From Acidobacteriota bacterium (GTDB taxonomy: Bacteria; Acidobacteriota; Terriglobia; Terriglobales; Acidobacteriaceae): a stretch of DNA of 33,720 nt. A model generated the notes under the pieces. That model worked only from the letters and a program-made list of their open reading frames with translations. It made no database searches and was not told the origin of the DNA. Made by a program: the position numbers and the translations under genes. The stretch is taken from contig JAKAYS010000015.1 in assembly GCA_021826695.1 (NCBI GenBank), positions 1-33,720 of the forward strand, in the 5' to 3' direction. Positions 26,589 through 33,720 of this stretch are shown piece by piece. Numbering within the stretch: the stretch's first letter is position 1; the number at the start of each line of letters is the position of its first letter.

Positions 26589-27725
26589 ATGGGAACTGTG
26601 ACAGTTGCAAGCCCTTCCACTTCAGAACAAATCCCTGCAACCATGCGGGCAGCCGTCTATCGCGGCGTGAATGACATTTGCGTAGAGACAGTGCCTGTGC
26701 CGGAAATTGGGCCGGGAGAAGTGCTGGTGCGCATTCATATCTGTGGCATCTGCGGCACCGACCTGAAAAAGATCCGTTCCGGCTCGCATTCCGCGCCAAG
26801 AATTTTTGGACATGAAATGGCCGGCACCATTGCGGCGGTCGGCGATAACGTTCAAGGTTGGCGCGTCGGCGACCGCGTGATGGCGTTTCATCATATCCCC
26901 TGCGGAGACTGCTACTACTGTCGCAAAAAAACATTTGCCCAGTGCGGAATGTACAAGCGGGTTGGCTGTACGGCGGGCTTCGAGCCTTCCGGTGGAGGCT
27001 TCGCGGAATACATTCGCGTGATGGACTGGATCGTCGCGCGGGGTCTTGTGCGCATACCCGATACTGTTTCTTTCGAGCAGGCAGTTTGGATCGAGCCGGT
27101 GAATACCTGCTTCAAAGCGATCCGCAATCTGCGCCTGGCGGCCGATGAAACGGTGCTTGTCATTGGCCAGGGGTCGATTGGGATTTTGCTAGCTTCGCTG
27201 GCCAGGCAAACTGGCGCGACGGTGCTCACATCCGATCTGTATCCTTCGCGACACGCGTTAGCCGCAACTTTTGGCTTGGACCATCCTATTCATGCTGGGG
27301 AAGAAGATGTAGTGGCGGTCGCGAAGAAAAACACCGAGGGCCGCGGCGCGGATGCGGTCATCGTTGCTGTTCCTGGAAACGCATTGATCCGGACTGCGAT
27401 GGAGGCGGTGAGCCCTGGAGGCAAGGTGTTGCTGTTCGCCGCGACGCAGCGCAGCGAAGTAGCGATCGATCCAGCAGCCGTGTGTATGGATGAGAAATCC
27501 TTGCTTGGGTCTTACAGCTCTTCCGTGGATGTGCAGGAGGAAGCGGCGCAGTTGGTGCTGGACGGCCCCAGGAACGGTTTCGACCTGACGCGCTTGATTT
27601 CGCACCGTTTTCCGTTGGAACAGGCAGCAGAGGCGATTGCATTCGCTTCAGAACCCAGAGCCGATTCCATGAAGATCGTGATCCAGCCCTCGCGCAATGC
27701 GCCGATGGCTTGGAAGGAATCCTAA
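26589..27725 (+). CDS. Zinc-dependent MDR alcohol/polyol dehydrogenase, first of a pair
   Basis: This 378-residue medium-chain dehydrogenase/reductase resembles sorbitol/threonine dehydrogenases. Catalytic zinc ligands are C55 (GICGTD) and H75-E76 (FGHEMAG); the structural zinc cysteines are C105, C108, C111 and C119 (PCGDCYYCRKKTFAQC). The Rossmann motif is VIGQGSIGILLASLA. An Asp ends the next strand (TSDLYPSR), which favours NAD over NADP. The start follows the hpnG stop by one nucleotide, and its stop overlaps the next gene (TAATG), so it is embedded in the hopanoid operon. I infer a redox step on the ribose-derived side chain, for example reduction of the open-chain aldose form of ribosylhopane to bacteriohopanetetrol. 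Substrate is unproven. Confidence 0.88.
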   Translation: MGTVTVASPSTSEQIPATMRAAVYRGVNDICVETVPVPEIGPGEVLVRIHICGICGTDLKKIRSGSHSAPRIFGHEMAGTIAAVGDNVQGWRVGDRVMAFHHIPCGDCYYCRKKTFAQCGMYKRVGCTAGFEPSGGGFAEYIRVMDWIVARGLVRIPDTVSFEQAVWIEPVNTCFKAIRNLRLAADETVLVIGQGSIGILLASLARQTGATVLTSDLYPSRHALAATFGLDHPIHAGEEDVVAVAKKNTEGRGADAVIVAVPGNALIRTAMEAVSPGGKVLLFAATQRSEVAIDPAAVCMDEKSLLGSYSSSVDVQEEAAQLVLDGPRNGFDLTRLISHRFPLEQAAEAIAFASEPRADSMKIVIQPSRNAPMAWKES

Positions 27726-28837
27726 TGGAAACCTCCGCGAAGATAGAAAATATATGTATGCCTGAGGAAATGAATGCTGCCGTCCTGCACGGCAAAGAAG
27801 ATTTACGGATTGAGCGGTTGCCGATCCCGCATGCTGGGGAGGGCGAGATTGTGGTGCGCGTGCAGTCTGTGCTCACCTGCGGAACCGATCTTAAGGTATA
27901 TCGTCGCGGTTATCACGCGAAGATGCTACAACCCCCCATTTCCTTCGGGCATGAGTTGGCGGGCAAAGTTTCTGAGGTGGGCGCGGGTGTTACCGGTTTC
28001 GATGTAGGAGATCCTGTTGTCCCGCTCAATTCCGCACCTTGCGGGAAATGCTATTTCTGCCACCATCAGCAGGAAAATCTTTGCGATGACTTGTTGTTCA
28101 ACAATGGAGCTTATGCTGAATACATTCTGATTCCGGCGCGGATTGTAGAAAAGAACACGCTGCATGTTCCTGAACGCGTGCCGTTGGAACATGCCGCCAT
28201 GACCGAACCGCTGGCCTGTGTCTTACATGGCATGGATGAGATTGGCGCGCAGGCTGGCGACCAGATCGTTGTGATTGGCGCTGGACCGATTGGCCTGATG
28301 TTCGTCCATCTGGCCGCGCTCATGGGCATCGAGGTCATCTCGGTCGTGAAACGCGCTGAGCAGGTGGCGTTGGCCCATTCGCTTGGCGCGAGGCATGTCG
28401 TCCAAACCACCGAGACCGATGACGTGATTGCAGCCGTTCGCGCCCTGACTCCGCAAGGACGCGGGGCCGATGCGGTCATCGAGGCCGTAGCATTGCCAGA
28501 GACCTGGCAGTGGGCCGTCGATATGGTGCGCAAAGGCGGCGTGGTGAATTTCTTTGGAGGATGTGCTGCGGAAACTACGGTAGCACTGGACACAAATCGA
28601 CTGCATTACAGCAATCTCACGTTGTGTTCGAGCTTCCATCATCGTCCGTCGGTTTGTCGTCGAGCATTCGAATGGATCGCCAGTGGACAGTTTGCCTGCG
28701 AGAAGTTTTTGACTGGACGCGCTCCGCTTGAAGAGCTTGTTTCGGCCCTTGAGCAACTGATGCGACGCACCAACGACATAAAAACGGTAATACTGCCGAC
28801 GGCAGATTTTCCAGTGAAGGCAGCCTATGAACGCTAG
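27725..28837 (+). CDS. Zinc-dependent MDR alcohol/polyol dehydrogenase, second of a pair
   Basis: This 370-residue MDR enzyme is a distant paralogue of its upstream neighbour. Catalytic zinc ligands are C52 (LTCGTD) and H76-E77 (FGHELAG); structural zinc cysteines are C106, C109, C112 and C120 (PCGKCYFCHHQQENLC). The cofactor motif is VIGAGPIGLMFVHLA. It starts at an ATG sharing one base with the previous stop, with AAGGA just upstream, and ends 11 bp inside hpnC. The residue after the second Rossmann strand (VVKRAEQ) is Lys rather than Asp, so cofactor choice may differ from the first enzyme. Both keep all metal ligands, so both should be active. They may act in sequence, as a heteromer, or on different hopanoids. 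Confidence 0.88.
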   Translation: METSAKIENICMPEEMNAAVLHGKEDLRIERLPIPHAGEGEIVVRVQSVLTCGTDLKVYRRGYHAKMLQPPISFGHELAGKVSEVGAGVTGFDVGDPVVPLNSAPCGKCYFCHHQQENLCDDLLFNNGAYAEYILIPARIVEKNTLHVPERVPLEHAAMTEPLACVLHGMDEIGAQAGDQIVVIGAGPIGLMFVHLAALMGIEVISVVKRAEQVALAHSLGARHVVQTTETDDVIAAVRALTPQGRGADAVIEAVALPETWQWAVDMVRKGGVVNFFGGCAAETTVALDTNRLHYSNLTLCSSFHHRPSVCRRAFEWIASGQFACEKFLTGRAPLEELVSALEQLMRRTNDIKTVILPTADFPVKAAYER

Positions 28838-29792
28838 TGGCCTGCGAGAAACGGAAACCACCGTTGACGCGTTGCTACTGGCAGGCTGGCAGAAGCTTCC
28901 CGCGCAATATAGACTGCCACAGCGCATACCTACGCTGGCGGAGGCGCAGGCATTCTGCCGACAACTTGCGGAATCCCACTATGAAAATTTTCATGTCGCC
29001 ACATGGTTTCTCCCAAAGCGGCTGCGTCCTCATTTCCAGAGTATTTACGCGTACTGCCGCATTGCCGACGACCTGGGAGATGAGGTGGGAGATGCGCAGC
29101 AATCGCTGGCGCTGCTAAATTTCTGGGACCGCGAGCTGGATGCCTGTTATCGAGGCGAGGTACACCATCCTGTATTCGTAGCTCTGGCGGAGACGATTCG
29201 CGTTTGCAATATTCCGAAGCAGCCCTTCTCGGATCTATTGGTGGCCTTTCGCCAGGACCAGACCGTGACGCGCTATCGCTCCATGGAAGATGTTTTCGCC
29301 TACTGTCGGTATTCCGCCAATCCCGTCGGGCGCCTGGTGCTATACGCGTGCGGGTATCGTGACGAGGAGTTGTTCGCTCTGTCGAATTACACCTGCACGG
29401 CGTTGCAGTTGGCAAACTTCTGGCAAGACGTGCGGGAGGACCATCGACGCAATCGAATCTATTTGCCGCAGGAAGACATGCAGCGCTATGGAGTCACGGA
29501 GCAGCAGATTCAAGATCGGCGATTTTCACCTGAATTTCGCGCGCTAATGAAGCATGAAGTTGCATTTGCTCAGGATTTATTCCGGCAAGGAATGCCACTC
29601 CTTGGGCGCGTGGACAAAGAACTCGCCGTCGATCTTGCATTGTTCAGCCGTGGTGGCCAGGAGATCCTTCGTGCTATTGCGCGGCAGGACTACGATGTGT
29701 TGCGCTCCAGACCCGTCATCTCCAAGCCACGCAAAGCAGTCTTGCTGCTGCGTGCTCTAGCTGGCAAGCTGGTAGCGAGGCAGGCTGCGTGA
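28827..29792 (+). CDS. hpnC: Hydroxysqualene synthase HpnC
   Basis: HpnC converts presqualene diphosphate to hydroxysqualene in the three-enzyme bacterial squalene route. The 321-residue protein is an all-alpha trans-isoprenyl diphosphate synthase with the first Asp motif as DDLGDE (residues 81-86, in YCRIADDLGDEVGD) and the second as DVREDHRRNRIYLP near residue 201. The CRYSANPVGRLVLYACGY segment is typical of HpnC. The ATG overlaps the preceding dehydrogenase by 11 bp and has GAAGG 6 nt upstream. Its stop overlaps the GTG start of hpnD. Confidence 0.93.
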   Translation: MNASGLRETETTVDALLLAGWQKLPAQYRLPQRIPTLAEAQAFCRQLAESHYENFHVATWFLPKRLRPHFQSIYAYCRIADDLGDEVGDAQQSLALLNFWDRELDACYRGEVHHPVFVALAETIRVCNIPKQPFSDLLVAFRQDQTVTRYRSMEDVFAYCRYSANPVGRLVLYACGYRDEELFALSNYTCTALQLANFWQDVREDHRRNRIYLPQEDMQRYGVTEQQIQDRRFSPEFRALMKHEVAFAQDLFRQGMPLLGRVDKELAVDLALFSRGGQEILRAIARQDYDVLRSRPVISKPRKAVLLLRALAGKLVARQAA

Positions 29793-30817
29793 GCCTTTCT
29801 GTCGAGGCATCGTACGTGGCGTGCGAGACCATCGCGCGCCGCGAAGCCAAAAACTTCTACTACGCATTTCTGGTCTTGCCGAAACCGAAGCGGGCCGCCA
29901 TCTGCGCAGTCTACGCATTTATGCGTCATGCCGACGATCTCGCGGATGACGAGCGCCTTCCAATTCATGAGCGGCTTCGCCAAACCGAGCAATGGCTGGA
30001 CCAATGGCATCATGCTGCTGCGGGAGAAGCGACGGACAATCCTGTCTTCATTGCATTACGCGATACCCAGCAACGTTTTCATATCTCAACGGAACTGCTG
30101 GATCAACTGGTGCATGGAACCATGATGGATTTGACTACTCCACCAGAACAAATGGAGACTGCACTCTCCGATCGAATGGAAACGCCGCAGGACAAGGTTG
30201 CAGCCGGTCCCTCAGTTCAGGGTCCACATCCACCATTCGAGAAAGATGCAAAACTGAACTTTGCGGCTTCGGCACAATACTCCATCTATCGCAACTTCGA
30301 TGATTTATATCGATACTGTTATTTTGTAGCGTCGGTGGTTGGACTGGTATGCATTCGCATCTTCGGCTACACAGATTCGCGTGCCGAAAGGCTGGCAGAA
30401 CAGACAGGCATAGCATTTCAGCTTACAAATATTCTGCGGGACGTGCGCGAAGACGCGGAGCGCGGCAGAATCTATCTGCCATTGGAAGACCTCGAGCGCT
30501 ACAACGTAACGGTGGAGGAACTATCGTCGATTCGCGGCAATCGCAGTTTGACGCTGGATGAGCGCGCGTTGATGGAAATGGAAGTGAAGCGAGCGCGAGA
30601 ATACTACAGTGCGGCAGATGGGCTACTGCCTTTGATTTCACCGGATGGCAGGGCCGCGCTGTGGGTGCTTGTGACAATCTATCGACGGTTGCTGGAACGC
30701 ATTGAACGCGCGCAATACGATGTTTTCTCGGCAAGAATAAAAGTATCGACAGCAGAGAAGCTGGCCATTTTATTACAGGGATTTTGGATGGCGTTTCGTC
30801 TGAGGAACGCAGCATGA
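29789..30817 (+). CDS. hpnD: Presqualene diphosphate synthase HpnD, with a loop insertion
   Basis: HpnD condenses two farnesyl diphosphates to presqualene diphosphate. The 342-residue protein has first Asp motif DDLADDE (49-55) and second motif DVREDAERGRIYLP near residue 216. It starts at GTG within a GTGA overlap with hpnC. Between HGTMMDLT (109-116) and YRNFDDLYRYCY (167-178) lies an extra stretch of about 45-50 polar residues (from TPPEQMETALSDRM to KLNFAASAQYS). In the HpnD proteins I know these two helices are joined by a short loop, which is why this protein is longer than the usual 280-300 residues. The frame is intact, so I treat the insertion as real. Confidence 0.93.
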   Translation: MSLSVEASYVACETIARREAKNFYYAFLVLPKPKRAAICAVYAFMRHADDLADDERLPIHERLRQTEQWLDQWHHAAAGEATDNPVFIALRDTQQRFHISTELLDQLVHGTMMDLTTPPEQMETALSDRMETPQDKVAAGPSVQGPHPPFEKDAKLNFAASAQYSIYRNFDDLYRYCYFVASVVGLVCIRIFGYTDSRAERLAEQTGIAFQLTNILRDVREDAERGRIYLPLEDLERYNVTVEELSSIRGNRSLTLDERALMEMEVKRAREYYSAADGLLPLISPDGRAALWVLVTIYRRLLERIERAQYDVFSARIKVSTAEKLAILLQGFWMAFRLRNAA

Positions 30818-32268
30818 CGATTGCGGGTCAAGCTGAATCGAAAGAAGCAATGCATTCTCCCACAATTCGCGACGTCGCCGTGATTGGCGGGGGACTGGCT
30901 GGCCTATCGACGGCGTGCGCGCTGGCGCAATCTGGCTACAGTGTCCGATTGTTAGAGAGACGCCCGTATGTCGGTGGACGCGCATCTTCGTATGAGCATC
31001 CCGGCACAAGCGAGGTGATCGATAACTGCCAGCACATTCTTCTTGGCTGCTGTACCAATCTCATTGGCTTCTATCGGAAGCTTGGAGTTGCAGATCAGGT
31101 TCGTTGGTTCGATAGCATGACATTTCTCGAACCGGGAGGGAAGCGGAGTGTGCTGCACCCAAGTTCTCTGCCCGCGCCGCTGCATAACTCGCCTTCATTT
31201 TTTGCTGCTTCCGCGTTGTCGTTGGCAGACAAGGTCGCCATCGCTCGCGGCATGCTCGCATTTCTCCGAAGAGTGCCCGAAGATGATGGCGAGAACTTCG
31301 CGCACTGGCTTGCCCGGCATGGTCAGACGCAGCGGGCGATTGCCAGATTCTGGAATCCCGTATTGGTAAGCGCGCTCAATGAAGATCTGGACCGCGTCTC
31401 CGTCCATTACGCGGGCATGGTGTTTCGCACATCCTTTATGCAGTCTCCTCAGGCGGGCGGAATGGGTATACCAACCATTCCGCTCAGCGAACTGTACGGA
31501 CACGCTGTGGAATTTATCGCATCGCATGGAGGAGAAGTGAAGTTACGCGCGAATGTAGAGAGCCTATTCCATGACGCTGCCAGTCGACGCTGGCAGCTTG
31601 ACACGGAAGCGGGCAGCATTGAGACGGATGCTGTTGTACTTGCGTTGTCTTTTGAAGCCATGCAGAAACTCTTGCCTGCATTGCCCTCGACAAAGGATGG
31701 TTCCGAAAAAGTTTTACTACACGAACTGGAACACTTTGAACACTCGCCGATCACGGGAATTCATTTCTGGTTTGATCGGCGTATCACTGACCTGGAACAT
31801 GCTGTACTGCTCGATACTACGATCCAGTGGATGTACAACAAATCTCTTCTACAGCCGGAGAGAAGGGCGGACGACTCCGGAAGCTATCTGGAACTGGTGG
31901 TGAGCGCCTCGAAATCGTTAGTTGGAAAGTCGCGGCAGGAGATCATCGATCTAGCTTTGCAGGAACTGGCGCTATTTTTTCCTGAGGTACGGAAAGCAGC
32001 TCTAATAAAAGCCGCAGTCGTTAAAGAAGTACGCGCAACTTTTTCTGTTACGCCCGGACTGGACGCCTATCGTCCGGGTCCCGCGACTGCGTGGCCGCAC
32101 TTGTTTCTCGCGGGGGATTGGACGGCAACCGGATGGCCTTCAACAATGGAGGGTGCGGTCCGCAGCGGTCATCTTGCAGCCGAGGCGCTCACCAGGGCAG
32201 CCGGGAAGCCCAAACAATTTCTGCTCCCGGATTTGCCAGCTACAGGGTTTATGCGACTGTTTCAATAA
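30814..32268 (+). CDS. hpnE: Hydroxysqualene dehydroxylase HpnE
   Basis: HpnE is the FAD-dependent enzyme that reduces hydroxysqualene to squalene, completing the HpnCDE route. The 484-residue protein has an N-terminal dinucleotide motif VAVIGGGLAGLSTA (21-34) followed by the Glu of the second strand (LLERRPYVGGRASSY), an amine-oxidase/phytoene-desaturase-like middle, and the C-terminal FAD motif LFLAGDWTATGWPSTMEGAVRSG. The ATG at 30814 overlaps the hpnD stop (ATGA). The stop is 2 bp from the end of the convergent EamA-like gene, and no terminator is seen between them. Confidence 0.94.
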   Translation: MTIAGQAESKEAMHSPTIRDVAVIGGGLAGLSTACALAQSGYSVRLLERRPYVGGRASSYEHPGTSEVIDNCQHILLGCCTNLIGFYRKLGVADQVRWFDSMTFLEPGGKRSVLHPSSLPAPLHNSPSFFAASALSLADKVAIARGMLAFLRRVPEDDGENFAHWLARHGQTQRAIARFWNPVLVSALNEDLDRVSVHYAGMVFRTSFMQSPQAGGMGIPTIPLSELYGHAVEFIASHGGEVKLRANVESLFHDAASRRWQLDTEAGSIETDAVVLALSFEAMQKLLPALPSTKDGSEKVLLHELEHFEHSPITGIHFWFDRRITDLEHAVLLDTTIQWMYNKSLLQPERRADDSGSYLELVVSASKSLVGKSRQEIIDLALQELALFFPEVRKAALIKAAVVKEVRATFSVTPGLDAYRPGPATAWPHLFLAGDWTATGWPSTMEGAVRSGHLAAEALTRAAGKPKQFLLPDLPATGFMRLFQ

Positions 32269-32270
32269 CT

Positions 32271-32660
32271 TCAGCGCGCGAGGAAGAACACTCCCGCGCC
32301 GACACAGACCGCTGCGAACCAGCGACGCCGATCGACATTTTCTTTCAAAATCCATTTTGCCGCGAATGCATTGGTAATAAATGTCAGTGCCGCCGACGCG
32401 GGTGCAACCAGGCTGACATCCGCCCAACTCAACGCGAAGAGCAATGAGAAAAAGCTCACTGCCATGCATAGCACTCCAAACAAGAACCGTACATTCTTCA
32501 ACACAGCCGCGACCGCGCCGCCCAGTCCGGCATGGGCGCGGATATCGTCAAAATCGCCAATCTGACGCATGGCGCTGGCGAGCAGAACGTCACCCGCTGT
32601 AGCCATGACAACAATGGCAGCGATCATCAGCCATACGGACGGGCCGACAGTATGGCTCAT
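32271..32660 (-). CDS. Small 4-TM EamA/ArnE-ArnF-like membrane protein, second of a pair
   Basis: This 129-residue protein has four TM helices (near residues 8-26, 55-75, 81-100 and 110-128) and the drug/metabolite transporter half-size layout, with FALSWADVSLVAPASAALTF and the C-terminal EamA-type KWILKENVDRRRWFAAVCVGAGVFF. Half-size members such as ArnE/ArnF act as dimers to flip lipid-linked sugars. Its ATG overlaps the stop of the upstream paralogue by 4 bp, which suggests a heterodimer. It converges on hpnE with a 2-bp gap. The location suggests transport of a hopanoid or its precursor, but that is inference. Confidence 0.82.
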   Translation of the reverse strand: MSHTVGPSVWLMIAAIVVMATAGDVLLASAMRQIGDFDDIRAHAGLGGAVAAVLKNVRFLFGVLCMAVSFFSLLFALSWADVSLVAPASAALTFITNAFAAKWILKENVDRRRWFAAVCVGAGVFFLAR

Positions 32661-33121
32661 ACCGATTGCTCCTTGACGTTTGAAGCCATTGCTGGAACAG
32701 TAGCCTCTTCATCGGTTGAATCGATCTGGCTATGGTTCGTGTAGGACGGTCCCTGCGTTACGAAGCCCACGCCAATGGTGATGAGCAGAATCCCAGCCCA
32801 GCGAGCGGGAGAGACGTGCTCATGCAACCAGAACTTCGCAAGCAGGGCGACGACGACATTGCCGAACGAAGTAGCAGGTAACACGAAGGAAAGATCCGCC
32901 CAGGAGAGTGCGGTCAGATAGGACGCGAAAAAGCCAATCAATAGCAAAATGCCGATTAAAACGGAGGGAATGCGGAGCGCTAGCAGCAGGGACGACAGAT
33001 GATGGATCGACACCGGCCCCATGTGCTTCATTCCTATTCCGAGGCAGGTATCTCCCAATGATGCGCCAAGCATCACGGCGACCAGCACCATGTAGCGTCG
33101 AAAGGTCATCGTGGATTGCAT
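32657..33121 (-). CDS. Small 4-TM EamA/ArnE-ArnF-like membrane protein, first of a pair
   Basis: This 154-residue paralogue of the downstream gene also has four TM helices (near residues 10-28, 47-70, 74-96 and 105-121). Shared motifs are TALSWADLSFVLPATSFGNV and KFWLHEHVSPARWAGILLITIGVGF, directly comparable with the partner. It carries an extra acidic cytoplasmic tail of about 30 residues (SQIDSTDEEATVPAMASNVKE). It ends in an ATGA overlap with the partner gene. The start is either the ATG at 33121 or one four codons later; neither has a good ribosome binding site. Function is probably as half of a lipid or small-molecule transporter. Confidence 0.82.
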   Translation of the reverse strand: MQSTMTFRRYMVLVAVMLGASLGDTCLGIGMKHMGPVSIHHLSSLLLALRIPSVLIGILLLIGFFASYLTALSWADLSFVLPATSFGNVVVALLAKFWLHEHVSPARWAGILLITIGVGFVTQGPSYTNHSQIDSTDEEATVPAMASNVKEQSV

Positions 33122-33198
33122 GGACGGGATGGCAAAATCTCCTGGCTAACAGTATTGCAAACGTTACCCGTGTCGGTACGTTTCCTGCACAAATGAGA

Positions 33199-33227
33199 AC
33201 GCGGCCAGCTTGTACCGCTGACCGCGT
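33199..33227 (-). terminator. Hairpin downstream of hpnJ, possible terminator
   Basis: ACGCGGCCAGC (33199-33209) pairs with GCTGACCGCGT (33217-33227), 11 bp with one mismatch and a 7-nt loop. On the minus strand it lies about 30 nt after the hpnJ stop and is followed by TCTCATTTG, a poor T-run. It separates hpnJ from the two small transporter genes. Confidence 0.45.
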
Positions 33228-33256
33228 CAGTCATAAACACTCTGGCAGCCAGCGTT

Positions 33257-33720
33257 TTATGCTCCGACCTGCTGCGTTTCCGCCGTGGCGGCCTTGTCGA
33301 GTTTGCTCTTGGCCACGACACGGTTCCGCTGCGCGCGCAACTTCATAAACGCCTTGGCTTCCACGTACAGGCGGGGCAGGTCGCGATTTACGATTGCCTT
33401 ACTGACCACGCGCCACGCTGCTTTGGGGCGGAAATAGTATTCGTCGTAAAAACGGTGCACCATTTCCAGCACATACTCAGTCGGCAGTCCTGGATATTCA
33501 ACGTGCGCCAACTGGTGGCCTTCCTCATCGACCATGGCCCCGTTGTTGATGATGAAACCATTCGTCTTGGCGAAGTCATAAAATTCCGTGCCCGGATAGG
33601 CATGCGCAATGGACACCTGAATGGTTTCCACATCGAGCGATTTCGCAAAGTTGATCGTATTGCGGATCGATTCCTTTGTTTCGCCCGGCAGTCCAAGAAT
33701 AAAGTCGCCGTGAATGGTGA
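33257..33720 (-). CDS. hpnJ: Radical SAM protein HpnJ, C-terminal part (runs off the window)
   Basis: HpnJ is a B12-binding-type radical SAM enzyme tied to formation of bacteriohopanetetrol cyclitol ether. The frame is open to the window edge; the visible 154 residues start TIHGDFILGLPGETKESIRN, continue VETIQVSIAHAYPGTEFYDF, and end in the HpnJ C-terminal region (FYDEYYFRPKAAWRVVSKAI, RDLPRLYVEAKAFMKLRAQRN). The B12 domain and the Cys cluster motif lie outside. The apparent starts inside the window are internal codons. The gene stands 135 bp from the transporter pair on the same strand. Other cyclitol-ether genes (hpnI, hpnK) would be expected upstream, beyond the window. Confidence 0.88.
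   Translation of the reverse strand, partial: TIHGDFILGLPGETKESIRNTINFAKSLDVETIQVSIAHAYPGTEFYDFAKTNGFIINNGAMVDEEGHQLAHVEYPGLPTEYVLEMVHRFYDEYYFRPKAAWRVVSKAIVNRDLPRLYVEAKAFMKLRAQRNRVVAKSKLDKAATAETQQVGA

Overview
The window reads as a chromosomal segment of an Acidobacteriota bacterium (class Terriglobia or close relatives). This is an inference from gene content: a TolQRA-TolB-Pal-CpoB envelope operon whose Pal carries an extra Ig-like domain, a YXWGXW-repeat secreted protein, a fused two-subunit E1 keto-acid dehydrogenase, a large hopanoid cluster, and dispersed palindromic repeats of the GTCATTCTGAGC...GAAGAATCC type. No rRNA, tRNA or CRISPR was found.

Layout. 1-126 is the 3' end (domains V and VI) of a group II intron whose body lies outside the window. 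139-2400 (-) is a K+-independent H+-pyrophosphatase. 2864-5053 (+) is a fused alpha/beta E1 2-oxoacid dehydrogenase. 5061-5519 (-) is a DUF2252 gene cut short by a dispersed repeat. 5723-6673 (+) is a secreted YXWGXW protein with a clear terminator. 7025-9489 (-) holds an alpha/beta hydrolase lacking its nucleophile, a DoxX protein and a TauE/SafE permease. 9490-10178 holds a MITE-like element with an internal hairpin and a small acidic ORF. 10179-15541 (-) is the Tol-Pal operon. 15683-17377 (+) is recN, read divergently from tolQ. 17499-18088 (+) is a hicAB toxin-antitoxin pair with a likely operator. 18247-19875 (+) is a secreted esterase.

19950-32268 (+) is the core of the window: ispH, shc, hpnH, a conserved unknown gene, hpnA, hpnG, two zinc-dependent MDR dehydrogenases, hpnC, hpnD and hpnE. 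From hpnA to hpnE every junction is an overlap or a 1-nt gap, so this looks like one translationally coupled operon. IspH supplies IPP/DMAPP; HpnC, HpnD and HpnE make squalene from farnesyl diphosphate; Shc cyclises it to hopene; HpnH adds adenosine; HpnG removes adenine to leave a ribosyl (or phosphoribosyl) hopane. The two polyol-dehydrogenase-like MDR enzymes sit where a reductase would be needed to turn the ribosyl group into the open-chain tetrol. On the opposite strand, convergent with hpnE, lie two overlapping 4-TM EamA/ArnE-F-like proteins and the C-terminal part of hpnJ, a radical SAM enzyme linked to bacteriohopanetetrol cyclitol ether.

The strongest leads for something undescribed are the MDR pair, the unknown gene after hpnH and the small transporter pair, all embedded in the hopanoid locus.
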